Positions 8,328-17,990 of a stretch of DNA of 64,000 nucleotides are shown here, piece by piece (position 1 is the first letter of the stretch; each line of letters opens with the position of its first letter). Origin of the DNA: JAKZVK01 sp965261065 (GTDB lineage Bacteria; Acidobacteriota; Terriglobia; Bryobacterales; UBA6623); contig OZ253444.1 of the NCBI GenBank assembly GCA_965261065.1, forward strand, positions 5,022,001 to 5,086,000, read 5' to 3'. Position numbers and translations under genes: made by a program. Below the pieces are notes generated by a model that was given only the letters and a program-made list of their open reading frames with translations, was not told the origin of the DNA and did not search any database.

Positions 8328-9314
8328 TCACGAAGATGGTCCGGCGTCGGCCTGCAGCAATCCTTCCAGCCGCGCCATTCGCTGTTCCAGACGCTGTAGC
8401 TGCGTATCTTTGGCCTCGAGAAGCCGTTGCTGTTCTTGAACGGTCTTCGTCAGGACCGCCACCACGTCCATAGCCGAGAGGGTCTTTCGGTCGGCCCTCG
8501 CGACAAGCTCGGGAACGTCCTCTGCGATAAAGCCTAGGTGCTCCTCTGACGGATCTTCGTTGTAGGCAAACCGGATCGGGGATAGGGCCATCACGGCTTC
8601 GATCGCTTCATCGGGGCGCAGCTCAGCAACGTCCTGCTTTAACTCCCGGCTCGAAGCGTCCACCCATCGCCCGGCGGCGCCGTACTCATCTAGCACCGCC
8701 GCTGTGCCCTTCAGACGGTTGTTGAGTTGGTCGATGTAGATGTGGGCTACTTCAAGTTCGTTGAGCATTCGCAACAGTTTGTCGCCAACCTGTATCGGCC
8801 CTGGCTCCTCATCGGGCGTAGGCCCTATAGCCGGCAGATAACTGTTCCCAAACATGGCGGCCGAATGCTCCTCAATGGTTGGGAGCGGGTAATCCGGCTG
8901 GAAGACACGGTCACATCCGTCGCAGCTCAGCAGTCCGTTCACAGTGAGGTTCCCAGTGATGGTCAGATGACCGCTTGTATCAAGGAGCAAGAGGTCAAGC
9001 ACTCCCGCTTCGCCCACTACCCACTGGCTCGAGTTGTTGACCCGCATGGAGAATTTCGCTTTACCGGTATTCTCTAGAAACAACCTGGCGGGGTCGGATT
9101 GCTTAATGTGAAGCTGCGCCTCCGGCATGTCCGTCCCGATCCCCACGTTGCAGCTTGCATCCTCGGTGATGCAACCTTGGGACTCGACTGCCAGGACCCT
9201 CGGGCCGGCGTAGACGAAGTCTTTCTTGTGGCCGAGCTGGGCGGTGAGCGACGGGGCCAGCGCGAACGTGCCGAGCAACAGCCCGCAGATGGTGATGGTG
9301 CGATTCCGTGACAT
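8328..9314 (-). CDS. Secreted protein with C-terminal S74-type chaperone domain
   Basis: A 328-residue secreted protein with a signal peptide at 1-25 (TICGLLLGTFALAPSLTAQ). The middle has tail-fibre-like patterns (CNVGIGTDMPEAQLHI, LTITGNLTVNG). Residues about 215-310 resemble the intramolecular chaperone/peptidase S74 domain (SSRELKQDVAELRPDEAIEAV, HLGFIAEDVPEL) followed by a coiled coil (QEQQRLLEAKDTQLQRLEQR). S74 domains trimerise beta-helical fibres and then cut themselves off. A ribosome binding site GGAGGAACCACCC precedes the ATG. No phage genes surround it, so a surface-fibre role is more likely than a phage remnant. Confidence 0.7.
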   Translation of the reverse strand: MSRNRTITICGLLLGTFALAPSLTAQLGHKKDFVYAGPRVLAVESQGCITEDASCNVGIGTDMPEAQLHIKQSDPARLFLENTGKAKFSMRVNNSSQWVVGEAGVLDLLLLDTSGHLTITGNLTVNGLLSCDGCDRVFQPDYPLPTIEEHSAAMFGNSYLPAIGPTPDEEPGPIQVGDKLLRMLNELEVAHIYIDQLNNRLKGTAAVLDEYGAAGRWVDASSRELKQDVAELRPDEAIEAVMALSPIRFAYNEDPSEEHLGFIAEDVPELVARADRKTLSAMDVVAVLTKTVQEQQRLLEAKDTQLQRLEQRMARLEGLLQADAGPSS

Positions 9315-9634
9315 GGGTGGTTCCTCCTTTATAGTTTCCGATGCTCGATTAAAACATCATTTTGGAATTTTGTTTCGCGTCTTCCGGCGCAGGGAGGGAG
9401 CGCCAACGGGGGTGAAACCTCGTGGCCGGCCGATCCGTTCCTCCGGCCTCGGGCGTAGAAACCGCCGGCGACTGGGTGTGAAACTGCCTTCCAAAAGCCG
9501 CAAAGCGCCTAAACACAAGGAAAATCGTGGATTATCGCCACACAACTCCCGCGTTGAAGCTACACGAACGACAGGGACCATGTCAAGCGCAACTCGTGCA
9601 TTTCTGAGCAAGCCTGGTGCGAAACCGTGAGAAC
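9315..9634. other. Intergenic region without recognisable gene
   Basis: About 320 nt between the S74 protein and ISNCY copy 2. I see no conserved frame, RNA or repeat of note. It probably held the promoter of the S74 gene (start at 9314). Confidence 0.4.
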
Positions 9635-9650
9635 ACCGCACACACATGGG

Positions 9651-11248
9651 TGTTGAAGCCCAATGATAATGTCCCCTTGAGCGCCCAATAGAAATGTCCC
9701 CTACTCTGAGGCTCCGAAGGAGGAGCCGAGAGTGGGAAGGACATGGATGAGTGCCAAGGAGTTGAGGCGCGGCGAAGTGCTGAGCCGAGTGAAACGAGGA
9801 GAACTGAAGTTGACCGAAGCCGCCGAGCTGCTGGAGGTCAGCTACCGCCATGCGAAGCGTCTGAAGAAGCGTTACCGTGCGGGCGGGGCCAAGGCTTTGG
9901 TGCACGGTAACGTCGGCCGTGCTTCGAACCGAGCCGATCAGAAGCGACGCCAGCAGGTTCTCGAGTTGGTGCGCGAGAACTATGCGGGCGAGGGGCACGA
10001 GCGCTTCGGGCCGACGCTGGCGTCGGAACATCTGGCAGCCGACCACGGCCTGGAAGTGCCGCGCGAAACACTGCGGCGCTGGATGCTCGCCGCGGGTCTG
10101 TGGAGCCGCCGTCGCAAGCGCCAACCGCATCGCACCCGGCGCCAACGCAAAGCGCACTTCGGCGAGCTGATTCAACTCGACGGTTCGCACCACCACTGGC
10201 TGGAAGAACGCGGCCCGAAAGCCTGTCTGATGAACTTCGTCGATGACGCGACCGGTGTGGCGCTGTGCCGTTTCTCGGACCAGGAAACGACCTGGGCCGC
10301 GGCCGATCTGCTCGCAGCCTGGGTACGTCAACACGGCGTTCCCAAGGCGTTGTACTGCGACTGGAAAAACGTCTACCAGCGCCAGCCGACGTCGCGGGAA
10401 GCGCTGGCAGGCATCAAGCCCGAGACGCAGTTCGGGCGCATGTGTGCCAAGCTCGGCATTACGATCATGGCGGCTTCCTCGCCGCAAGCCAAGGGCCGAG
10501 TGGAGCGCCATCACGGCACGCACCAAGACCGCCTGATCAAGAAGATGCGGCTGCGCGGGATCGTCGAGTACGAGGCGGCGAACCGTTATCTCGACGAGGA
10601 GTACCTGGCCGAGCACAACGAGCGCTTCGCCTGTGAGCCGGCGGCGGCAGCGGACTTTCACCAGGCGCTCCCCCGCGGCACCGAGCTGCGAGGGGTGTTC
10701 TGTTGCGAGTACGAACGGGTGGTGAGCAACGACCGGGTGGTGCGTTTCGAGAATCGTTGTTTGCAGTTGAAGCCGAAACGCAACCAGGGCGTGGGGGCGG
10801 GGGCACGGGTGACGGTCCAACAGTGGCGCGATGAGAGCTTGCAGGTGAGGTTTGACGGGCACGAGATCGAGCACGACGTGATCGCCACGCCGACGCCACA
10901 GCTGCGGACGAAACCAGCACCACAGCAGCGTCCGGAGGGCGGGCGCAAGCCGGCGGCGGACCACCCCTGGCGGCGAGCTGTGTTACGGAAAAAACGGGCT
11001 GCGAATACATAAGAGGGCTGTGGAAATGCCGGGTCGGATGGAAAGCGTGGAAAATCTCTCGAGGCAGCAGTACCGGGTTCGAGGAGCGGTGGATGGTTTT
11101 CCACCCTTCCCACCGCCCCTTGGAAATCGCTACGCGATTCCCACAGTTCCACAGCCCCGACGACGACGATATCTCTCCTACGAACAAGAAACACAAGGGG
11201 ACACTTCTATCGAGCTACCGAGGGGGACATTTCTATTGGGCGTTGACA
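9651..11248 (+). mobile_element. ISNCY/IS1202-type insertion sequence, copy 2 (1598 bp)
   Basis: Same ends and length as copy 1. The 16-bp target duplication ACCGCACACACATGGG is at 9635-9650 and 11249-11264. It lies in the same orientation as copy 1, 6.9 kb away, but each has its own target duplication, so the two inserted independently rather than as a composite transposon. It stands upstream of the secreted-protein gene at 11407. Confidence 0.93.
9732..11012 (+). CDS. IS1202/ISNCY-type DDE transposase, copy 2
   Basis: Intact 426-residue transposase differing from copy 1 by about one residue (E for G in the C-terminal RPEGGRKP). DDE residues D150, D210 and E258 are present. Start GTG with AAGGAGGAG upstream. 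Confidence 0.9.
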   Translation: MGRTWMSAKELRRGEVLSRVKRGELKLTEAAELLEVSYRHAKRLKKRYRAGGAKALVHGNVGRASNRADQKRRQQVLELVRENYAGEGHERFGPTLASEHLAADHGLEVPRETLRRWMLAAGLWSRRRKRQPHRTRRQRKAHFGELIQLDGSHHHWLEERGPKACLMNFVDDATGVALCRFSDQETTWAAADLLAAWVRQHGVPKALYCDWKNVYQRQPTSREALAGIKPETQFGRMCAKLGITIMAASSPQAKGRVERHHGTHQDRLIKKMRLRGIVEYEAANRYLDEEYLAEHNERFACEPAAAADFHQALPRGTELRGVFCCEYERVVSNDRVVRFENRCLQLKPKRNQGVGAGARVTVQQWRDESLQVRFDGHEIEHDVIATPTPQLRTKPAPQQRPEGGRKPAADHPWRRAVLRKKRAANT

Positions 11249-11406
11249 ACCGCACACACATGGGTTGACTTTTGCGGCTCGCTTGGTCTATTCTCGACCC
11301 CGGCAACAGATTCTCCGCGCACCCGGCCGCCTGCGCGATGCTTGCGTCGCAACGGCTCCGCTGGGCGGAGGGTCTTCCGCCAGCCACGCAACAAGGGTTC
11401 GTTGTG

Positions 11407-12228
11407 ATGCCCGCTTTCTTGTTTCGCGAAGAACCTAGAAGCCGCCTACGGTCCGTCCTACTCGCGGTGCTGGTAGCACTCCTCTCCGGCTCCAGTCATC
11501 TGATCGCACAGTCGGGATCCGAGACGCCCGAAGTCGTCCGATTGAGGCCGGCGCGTTTCCCCGGTGCGTTGCGGCGGAATGTCGAAGTGTTGGGTGATCG
11601 ATTCTACGCGCCGGGCAAGGAGCGCCTCATTCTTACGGGTACGCTCACTCGTGACGGGGAAAATGAGCAAGTGCAACTTCTATACGAAGTCCCTGGCCGC
11701 TTCCGTCTCGCCCCGCAGGGTGGAACGGGTCGCACCCTGTTGTTCGACGGCAGTGAAAGCTGGTCCTCCGATGGCCAGCTTTCAGCTCAAGACGAGGACC
11801 TGCTCGAGTCCTTCGCCAGGGACTCTGCCGACGGCTTCTTTGCCGATGTTCGCCAGGGCGGGGCACTCCAGTTCCTAGGCGAAGGCTTCCGTGGCGACGA
11901 CGGCTCGACGCCCAACTTCAAAGGGCCGTGGTACGACATCCACCAGTTGGTCCGCCCCATCCGCGTGCGCCGCGACGTAGTAATGCGGCAGAAGCTGTAT
12001 TACTTCGACTCAAACACAGGACTTCTCCTGCGTGTTCGCTATCGCCAATCGGGAGGGGGCGGCCAGAAGGTGGTCGAGACACACTTCAACGACTGGCAGG
12101 TTGTAGGCGGTCAGCAGGTGCCGGGCAAGATCGCGCACCTTGAGGGTAACAGTGAGGTGCTCTCATTCCAGACCGGCGGCGCTGCCGTGACGCCACGGGT
12201 GGCTGACGAGGTCTTTGTGAGGCCTTAA
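11407..12228 (+). CDS. Secreted protein of unknown function
   Basis: A 273-residue protein. The ATG at 11407 is chosen because it gives a proper signal peptide (RSRLRSVLLAVLVALLSGSS, cleavage near HLIAQ-SG); the frame extends 45 codons further upstream without signal character. The mature part contains ERLILTGTLTRDGENEQVQ, RTLLFDGSESWSSDG and LYYFDSNTGLLLRVRYRQ, a succession of short beta strands reminiscent of LolA/outer-membrane lipoprotein-sorting folds. That resemblance is weak. It precedes the broken RHS gene by 64 bp and is on the same strand. Confidence 0.6.
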   Translation: MPAFLFREEPRSRLRSVLLAVLVALLSGSSHLIAQSGSETPEVVRLRPARFPGALRRNVEVLGDRFYAPGKERLILTGTLTRDGENEQVQLLYEVPGRFRLAPQGGTGRTLLFDGSESWSSDGQLSAQDEDLLESFARDSADGFFADVRQGGALQFLGEGFRGDDGSTPNFKGPWYDIHQLVRPIRVRRDVVMRQKLYYFDSNTGLLLRVRYRQSGGGGQKVVETHFNDWQVVGGQQVPGKIAHLEGNSEVLSFQTGGAAVTPRVADEVFVRP

Positions 12229-12355
12229 GGACGAGGCTTATGGCGTCCGCAGAGAGTGGTGCTGAGAACAGGACGTTGGGAAGGTTTGTGCTATGCGATT
12301 CCTAACCGGCATGAGACACGCGAAGGAACTGACACTGCTGTTGCTAACACTGTTA

Positions 12356-13646
12356 GAATCAGTCACAAAATAACCTTGTCAATCTAGGGTCTTGCGGGGA
12401 AGGAGCGTGTAGTTCCACTCCCCGTGAAACTTGTCTCGGCGCAGCTTGAGGGCCGCCATCTGCTGGTGGGTGATCTTGATGCCGGTCGGATAACTGCCCG
12501 TGTCGAGTTCGGCATGGACTTGCAATCCCGTTCGCGTCGTCGTCGCGGCGATCAGATTCACGATCACCTCATGGCTGATCAGCGGCTTGCCGCGCCAGTT
12601 CTGACTGATGTAGGAAAACAGCCGGTGCTCAATCTTGTTCCACTTGCTGGTGCCGGGCGGGAAGTGACACACCGCGATCCGCAGCCCGGTTTCGTCCGCC
12701 AGCTTCTGCAATTCCAGCTTCCACAGCCGCGGACGCGAGCCATTGCTGCCGCCCGCGTCGGCGGTGATCAGCAAGCGCTTCGCCTGCGGATAAGCGGCCT
12801 GCCCCATCGAGCGCCACCAGCGGCGGATCATCTCGACCGCAAACGCCGCCGTGTCATGATCCACCCCGACGCTGACCCAACCCCGGTTGCGCGCCATGTC
12901 ATAGACCCCGTAGGGCGTGGCCCGGCCCAGTTCGGGAATCGGAAAATCATGCACCCGCACCTTCTCCGGATCACCCTTCGGCCGTAGCTCCCGCCCGTTG
13001 TTTTTGAAGTCTCCCACCAGTTCCCGCTTCTTCGTGTCGACCGAGATGGCGGGCTGGCGGTGAGCCAAAAAACGCTTCACCTTGCGGTTAATCTGTTCAA
13101 ACTGAGCGTTGCGGTCGGGATGCTTCGTTCCTTCTTTCGTCTTGCGGTTGGCTTGCAGGCGGTAACCCAGCTGGTGCAGCAGCTCGGCCACCATGCGATG
13201 ACTCGTTGGGTGGCCCCTCCGTTCGAGTTCGGCGGCTAGCTTGCGGACACTTTTCAACGTCCAGCGCAGGGGGGATTCCGGATCGCCGCGCGTGAGTGGC
13301 TCGACCAGCCGCTCCAGCTCGCTCTTGAGAGTGGGGTCTTTCGTGACGCTTCGCTTGCGCCCGCCGCCCCGACGCCGGATGCGGCCGGGCGGAGGCCCAG
13401 CGGGCTCGGTTAACTCCTGGCGGCCACGGGCAATGACTTGCCGTGAGACCCCGGTCGCTCGGGCCACTGCCGAGATGCCGCCGCGCCCCAGGGCCAAGCT
13501 TTCCGCGGCCACCAGCAGCCGCCGCGAACGTTCATCGAGCACCCCTCGCAGCGCCTCATAACGACGCTTGATGGCTGCCGGCTCGCTCACCCTTCCAGAG
13601 TAAGTGAAAACAATTCTAGATGCAAATGTTATTTTGTGACAGTTTC
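12356..13646 (-). mobile_element. ISAzo13-type insertion sequence (1291 bp)
   Basis: Inverted ends GAATCAGTCACAAAATAAC (left) and GAAACTGTCACAAAATAAC (right, complement). The target duplication is TTA (12353-12355 and 13647-13649). Removing the element plus one TTA restores the signal peptide of the RHS gene in frame, which fixes the boundaries. Confidence 0.88.
12379..13590 (-). CDS. ISAzo13-family (Rhodopirellula-type DDE) transposase
   Basis: A 403-residue transposase of the family also called Rhodopirellula transposase (Pfam PF07592). Catalytic residues lie in ISVDTKKRELVGDF, LITADAGGSNGSR and SKWNKIEHRLFSY. The N-terminus has a helix-turn-helix (GISAVARATGVSRQVIARG). The open frame extends upstream to the element edge; the GTG at 13590 is chosen as the first start inside the element that gives the usual N-terminus. 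The frame is intact. Confidence 0.85.
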   Translation of the reverse strand: MSEPAAIKRRYEALRGVLDERSRRLLVAAESLALGRGGISAVARATGVSRQVIARGRQELTEPAGPPPGRIRRRGGGRKRSVTKDPTLKSELERLVEPLTRGDPESPLRWTLKSVRKLAAELERRGHPTSHRMVAELLHQLGYRLQANRKTKEGTKHPDRNAQFEQINRKVKRFLAHRQPAISVDTKKRELVGDFKNNGRELRPKGDPEKVRVHDFPIPELGRATPYGVYDMARNRGWVSVGVDHDTAAFAVEMIRRWWRSMGQAAYPQAKRLLITADAGGSNGSRPRLWKLELQKLADETGLRIAVCHFPPGTSKWNKIEHRLFSYISQNWRGKPLISHEVIVNLIAATTTRTGLQVHAELDTGSYPTGIKITHQQMAALKLRRDKFHGEWNYTLLPRKTLD

Positions 13647-13958
13647 TTAGGCTCCTCACTCACCCTCTTCGGCCAGGCGAGTCAACCGCCTGCGGAGCGT
13701 GGCTTCGTTCCGGGCAAGTCGTACGCTCTGTCCGACATCGAGTCGATCAACGTCACCAATGGGAACCTGGTTCTTCAGATTCCCTTGGGTTCACTGCCGC
13801 CCGGCCAGGCCGGCATGACCGCCGATATCAAACTGATTTACAACTCGATGCTTTATGATCTCCAGGTTGATATCACCGAGATCATGGGTGAGCCCTTCAC
13901 CACCGAGACGTTGATAGCGAGCGATCACGGCGGCTGGCGCTACGGCTTCGAGTATCAG

Positions 13959-15107
13959 CTAGACCCCGAACGCCGACAGCTTTTGGAACTCAACCCTGGA
14001 CCCGTCGATTGCCTTGACCAGCTGTATCAAAAAAGCGAGAAACTGACGCTGATCCTTCCAGACCGGAGCCGCCACGACCTGAATCTTCACGGTTTCAACG
14101 ACCTTGTCGGCGATCAGTATTTTGATAGCCTGGTATCCACTTGACTCAGGTGCCCCAACATCTTGTAGTTGGGCTAACAGCGTCTTAGCGTCCCAATCGG
14201 CGACGATCGAGCGGTACGGCGTCGGCTCCACCGCCATGGCCTGCTGCACAAGGCGGTAGAAGAGCTTGCCCCGACTGCGTGATCTGCGCCGATTGAAGCG
14301 GAACACGAACTCGTCGAGATAGTAGTCCAGATGCTCGTGGCTGACCGCCCCCTGATGCGTGCCCAGCATCCAGCGCTTGAGTAGCGAGATCGCCAAGTGC
14401 ACCCTCGGCAGTAGCTGCGAGGCCTGCTCGCGGCGGTTGTTAATCGAGATGATACGACGCTGGTAGTCCTTCTTCTTGAGCGGATCGTAGCCCGACCAGT
14501 TGTCGGTAACAACCACGCTGCCCGGCTCGACCGACTCCTCGACGAAGGGCATCAAACTGGCCGCCGAGGCGTTCTGAACGCGCTGCATGCGGATGCGCCC
14601 CAGCCCGGTGCCTCTCTCTTCCGCGGCGACTGCAATCAACGCTTTACGCTCGGTCTGCCGGCCGATTACCCCTTCTTCTTCAGCGCCCCAGTAGGTCTCA
14701 TCGACCTCGACGAGGCCCGTCAATCGCTCCCGCCCCGGGCGCACCATCGCTCGCCTCAGCTTGTGCATCCAAGGCCAGGCGGTTTGGTAACTGCCCAGTC
14801 CCAGAACGCGCTGTAGACCCAGGGCGCTGGCCCCATTCTTCTGCGTGGTGATGGTCCACATCGCCCGGAACCACAGCCGCAGCGGCTTGCGTGTGTCTTG
14901 AAAGATCGTGCCGGCGGTGACGGAGGTTTGCCGCCCGCAGCGAGCGCATTCGAACCACACTTTGCGCACCGGCCAAGCGCGCTCATGCCCACACCTTGGA
15001 CAGCGGAAACCCTCTGGCCAGCGCAAGGCGAACAGATAGTCGCGGCAAGCCTCCTCGCTCGCAAAGTGAGACTCGAATTCGAGTTGGTCGCGCGGGTAAT
15101 CCTCCAC
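13959..15107 (-). CDS. IS1595-type transposase, copy A, stop codon lost
   Basis: A zinc-ribbon transposase (C36-x2-C39, C54-x2-C57) with a DDE/N-type core: D136 in VEVDETYWG and D202 in VVTDNWSGYD. Compared with copy B the TGA that should end the protein after DAKTL has become TTA. Translation therefore runs out of the element and antisense through the RHS remnant, adding about 70 foreign residues to give 382. Start is GTG at 15107. Whether the extended protein works is unknown. Confidence 0.8.
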   Translation of the reverse strand: MEDYPRDQLEFESHFASEEACRDYLFALRWPEGFRCPRCGHERAWPVRKVWFECARCGRQTSVTAGTIFQDTRKPLRLWFRAMWTITTQKNGASALGLQRVLGLGSYQTAWPWMHKLRRAMVRPGRERLTGLVEVDETYWGAEEEGVIGRQTERKALIAVAAEERGTGLGRIRMQRVQNASAASLMPFVEESVEPGSVVVTDNWSGYDPLKKKDYQRRIISINNRREQASQLLPRVHLAISLLKRWMLGTHQGAVSHEHLDYYLDEFVFRFNRRRSRSRGKLFYRLVQQAMAVEPTPYRSIVADWDAKTLLAQLQDVGAPESSGYQAIKILIADKVVETVKIQVVAAPVWKDQRQFLAFLIQLVKAIDGSRVEFQKLSAFGV

Positions 15108-15157
15108 CAGGCCCTACACTACATCTTGGGGTCACCTGAGTCAAGTGGATACCCAGC
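14128..15157 (-). mobile_element. IS1595-type insertion sequence, copy A (1030 bp), no target duplication
   Basis: Ends share TATCCACTTGACTCAGGTG with copy B and the length is identical. The 8 bp outside each end differ (TTTTGATA left, TCGGCGAT right), and the flanking genes are unrelated: RHS on the left, a pyruvyl transferase on the right, both truncated exactly at the element. This is the signature of homologous recombination between two IS copies. Confidence 0.88.
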
Positions 15158-15729
15158 TCGGCGATTACCCTTTGCGAGTCGTCGGGGATCCCGCGCTCCT
15201 CCTGAGCGGCCACACGACGGGCTCCTCTGGAACGGCAATCAACATTCGGGCTCGCGGAGGAGGAGGGGAACGACAGACGGCCGATATGCTTCTAGAGTTC
15301 ATCGACGATCCAGAAACGCGCCTGCCCCGGCCCATCTCCTTTTTTTCCTGTCACGACAAATGGGACCTCAAGCCCTGCATTCCTATCCCGGCCCGGATTG
15401 AGCCGTACCAGGGCCTCGACATGCTCCTCCACCGGCTGCAACGCTGCCGGCTCGTTATTGCCGAGAGGCTCCACGGCGCCATACTATCCCACGCCGTGGG
15501 AACTCCTGTTGTTCAGATCGTCGATGAACGCAAATGCCTCGACTATATGGAATCGGTCGGGTGCCGCGACGTATGTGTTTGGCCGGGAGACATCGGAAGC
15601 CTGCAACAAGCATGCGACGCCGCCGCACAGTGTCTGGTAACGGCAGCCCAAAGGATTGGGCAGAACCGCGCGTTGCTTCAGCAATCGGTCGATCGCTTCC
15701 TATCGCGGCTGCACGCCAATCCCAAATAA
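15158..15729 (+). pseudogene. Polysaccharide pyruvyl transferase family protein, 5' end missing
   Basis: The frame enters directly from IS1595 copy A and continues for about 190 residues. LGDYPLRVVGDPALLL and CRLVIAERLHGAILSHAVGTPVVQI are the hallmarks of the C-terminal half of the polysaccharide pyruvyl transferase family (CsaB/WcaK type), which add pyruvate ketals to surface sugars. The N-terminal half (150-200 residues) is absent. It is followed after 16 nt by a glycosyltransferase, with AAGGAGAG overlapping the stop codon, so the two formed an operon of a polysaccharide locus. Confidence 0.8.
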
Positions 15730-16325
15730 GGAGAGCAACCGGGGTATGACCTCACGTCTGATAAGCCTGATGATGATTCGTGACGAGCAGGATATGCTGG
15801 CAGAAGCGCTGCGAAACCACGTCCGATTCTGTGACGCGATCTTCGTCCTCGACGGCACTCAAGGCGACACTCTGAGGACATTCCGCGACATTTGCCTCGC
15901 TTTTCCACAAGTCGTCGGACACTGGCAGGATGACGAAGCCGGCTACAAACTTCCATTGCGCGACGGCGCCCGCCAGTTCTTACTTGAGCGTGCTCGGGAG
16001 CGATTTGGCCTGAACCACTGGTATGCAATACTTCACGGAGACGAGATCTGGAGCGAGGATCCTCGCCCGCATTGCACTCCGGCGCAGCCCGACCTGCATG
16101 GCATTGCGGTAAACCTGTATCATTTCTTTCCCCATATTTCCCAGCGGGACACCTGGTCTTTCCACGCCGGAGACTTGATCGAAGCCCTGGCCCAGTGGTA
16201 TATGCTACCGCCCATCCCGGAGCATCGGCTGTTTTGGGACTCCGGCTCTTATGATTACGTCTGCGACGCTCACAGCCGGACGATCCCCTCAGGCATGCCC
16301 TGGCGTCAGAGCAACATCGTCTTAA

Positions 16326-17990
16326 CCAGGATTTCCATTTTGGCCCTGGCACGGCCACAGTATACACCCGCTCCGCTCCGAACAGCACGTCCTTTCACGC
16401 TGAACCCTGCACATCACCTCTGCTGGTAGTCGCCAGAGCTGGTTCGACCGCTCACAGTCGTTGATTGAGCGGCTTGAACGGCGCTCCGGCCGACACTGCT
16501 CCTTGCGAAACCTTTTGGAGCCAAAAGCTGTTGATCCTCACTCCGGCAATGCTACCCACTCGGCAGCGGCAGCGCCCAGATCTTGTGCAGCATGTCGCCG
16601 AACAACCGCCGGTTCAGATGTCCCTCCGCCAATAAGAGCCAGTAATACCGCGCGTGCTTGACCAGCCGACCGCCGGTCTTCATCAACCTGTGTTGCAAGC
16701 TCGTCAGCGACCAACTCTTGATTCGCTGCGGAAGCCCCAGCCGCCGCCAAAGATTGCCCAGGTTGTAGGCCAGCACGCTCAGTTGCAACCGCACTTCGTT
16801 GGCCCGAAATCGATGGCACGACAATCGCGTCCAGTGCGTCGCCTGCTTGCCTTCCTTGATCCACTGTTCCGCCGTGCCGCGCTTGTTGTAGAAGCGCACC
16901 ACCGAGCGGCTCGGCAAGCTCATGCTCGTCACGATGAATCCGACGCGCGGGAACAGCTCGCCCTGGTGATGCTCGACCTTAGCGACGATCCGCCTCGCCT
17001 GCGACCAACTCTCCGCCTGATAGCGAAAACTCTTGTAGCGCACCAAGGGCTTGCGGGAAGGCCTTCCCGGCGGGCGAAACAGGATGTCTTCGATCTCCAG
17101 CTCCAAGCTCTTGTTGGCCGGAATGCGAATGGCGTACTGTACTCCGCGTTCCTCCGAAGCCTCATAAACTTCCGGCTTCGCAAAGGCCGCATCGCCCCGG
17201 AAGGCGACCTGCTTGCCCGCAGCCTGTTGGCGCTCGATCTCCGGCAACAAGAGCTCATCCCAGTCCTCGGCGCTGTGCACGTTGCCTGGACGCAGCTTGG
17301 CAGCGAGGCAATCACCATGACCGTTGAACAAAAGCAACGGGTGGTAGCAGACCGACTCGAAGTGTCCGTTGTAGGCACTGCCTTCCTGTTGGCCATGGAC
17401 CGGACTCTCGGTGGAGTCCAGATCCAGAACGACCCGCTCGGCGTCGTCGAACGCTTCCGCTTGCCCGACCAGCTCTCGGTTCAGCGCCATCAGCCCCAGC
17501 AGGTTCTCTTCGCTCGCCAGCATCTCCGTCTCGAAGCCGTGCAGCGTCGAGGTCAAGGCCGCACCGCGATCCCAGATCTTCTGCGAACCGATCAGCCGAA
17601 ACGTCGGATCGATCGAAACCCGCTCGGCGTCGTTGAGGTCCTCGTAGCCGGCGAGTCGGCTGTAAACCGACTGCCGCAACAGATCAGCGAGCGTGAACTG
17701 CTTGTTTGTGCCTTGCCGGGAGTCGCTGAGATGCTCGTCAATCAGTTCTCCGAGACCGAGCCGTTCGTCCAGTTAGCGAACCAAAATCAGGCCACCGTCG
17801 GAAGTGACGTGCGATCCCTGGAAATCGACTTTGAGAAGTCCATTGAAACTTAGCTGGAATGGCTTGGTTTGTTTTTCACCCATTGGGTGTTGGCCTCCAT
17901 GGCGTCCTCATCGGGCTATAGCCCCTATGAATAAAGACGCTCAAGGCCGCTGGAAGGTCGGGATGTCAAACATCAAATTGAAAATGCGGG
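16326..17990 (-). mobile_element. IS1380-type insertion sequence, copy alpha (1665 bp)
   Basis: Ends CCAGGATTTCCATTTTGG and (complement) CCCGCATTTTCAATTTGATG are imperfect inverted repeats. The 5-bp target duplication CTTAA is at 16321-16325 and 17991-17995. Nearly identical to copy gamma at 55.4 kb. Confidence 0.92.
16552..17883 (-). pseudogene. IS1380-family transposase, copy alpha, nonsense mutation
   Basis: Same 443-codon frame as copy gamma, but near codon 38 GAA has become TAA (at about 17774-17776), and a neighbouring codon also differs. The longest frame left starts at an internal ATG (17679) and has 375 residues with the DDE motifs (VVLDLDSTESPVHG, GDAAFAKPEVY, KRGTAEQWIKEGK). The element is probably unable to move on its own but could be mobilised by copies beta or gamma. 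Confidence 0.88.

Larger units (their letters stand above)
12293..14127 (+). pseudogene. RHS-repeat surface protein N-terminus, broken by two IS
   Basis: The gene starts at ATG 12293 and encodes the first half of a signal peptide up to TTA (12353-12355). An ISAzo13-type element follows, and coding resumes at 13650. Joining across the 3-bp duplication TTA gives one frame: MRHAKELTLLLLTLL, then GSSLTLFGQASQPPAERG, a normal signal peptide. It continues with GKSYALSDIESINVTNGN and IKLIYNSMLYD, typical of RHS/YD-repeat proteins of Acidobacteria. At 14127 the sequence is cut by IS1595 copy A and the rest is missing on the other side. Only about 180 residues remain of a protein normally over 1000 residues long. 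Confidence 0.8.

Noticed and set aside
8328..9314. Prophage remnant suggested by the S74 domain
   Set aside because: No integrase, capsid, terminase or lysis gene nearby, and the protein has its own signal peptide.
1178..11248. Composite transposon formed by ISNCY copies 1 and 2
   Set aside because: Each copy has its own 16-bp target duplication, so they inserted separately.
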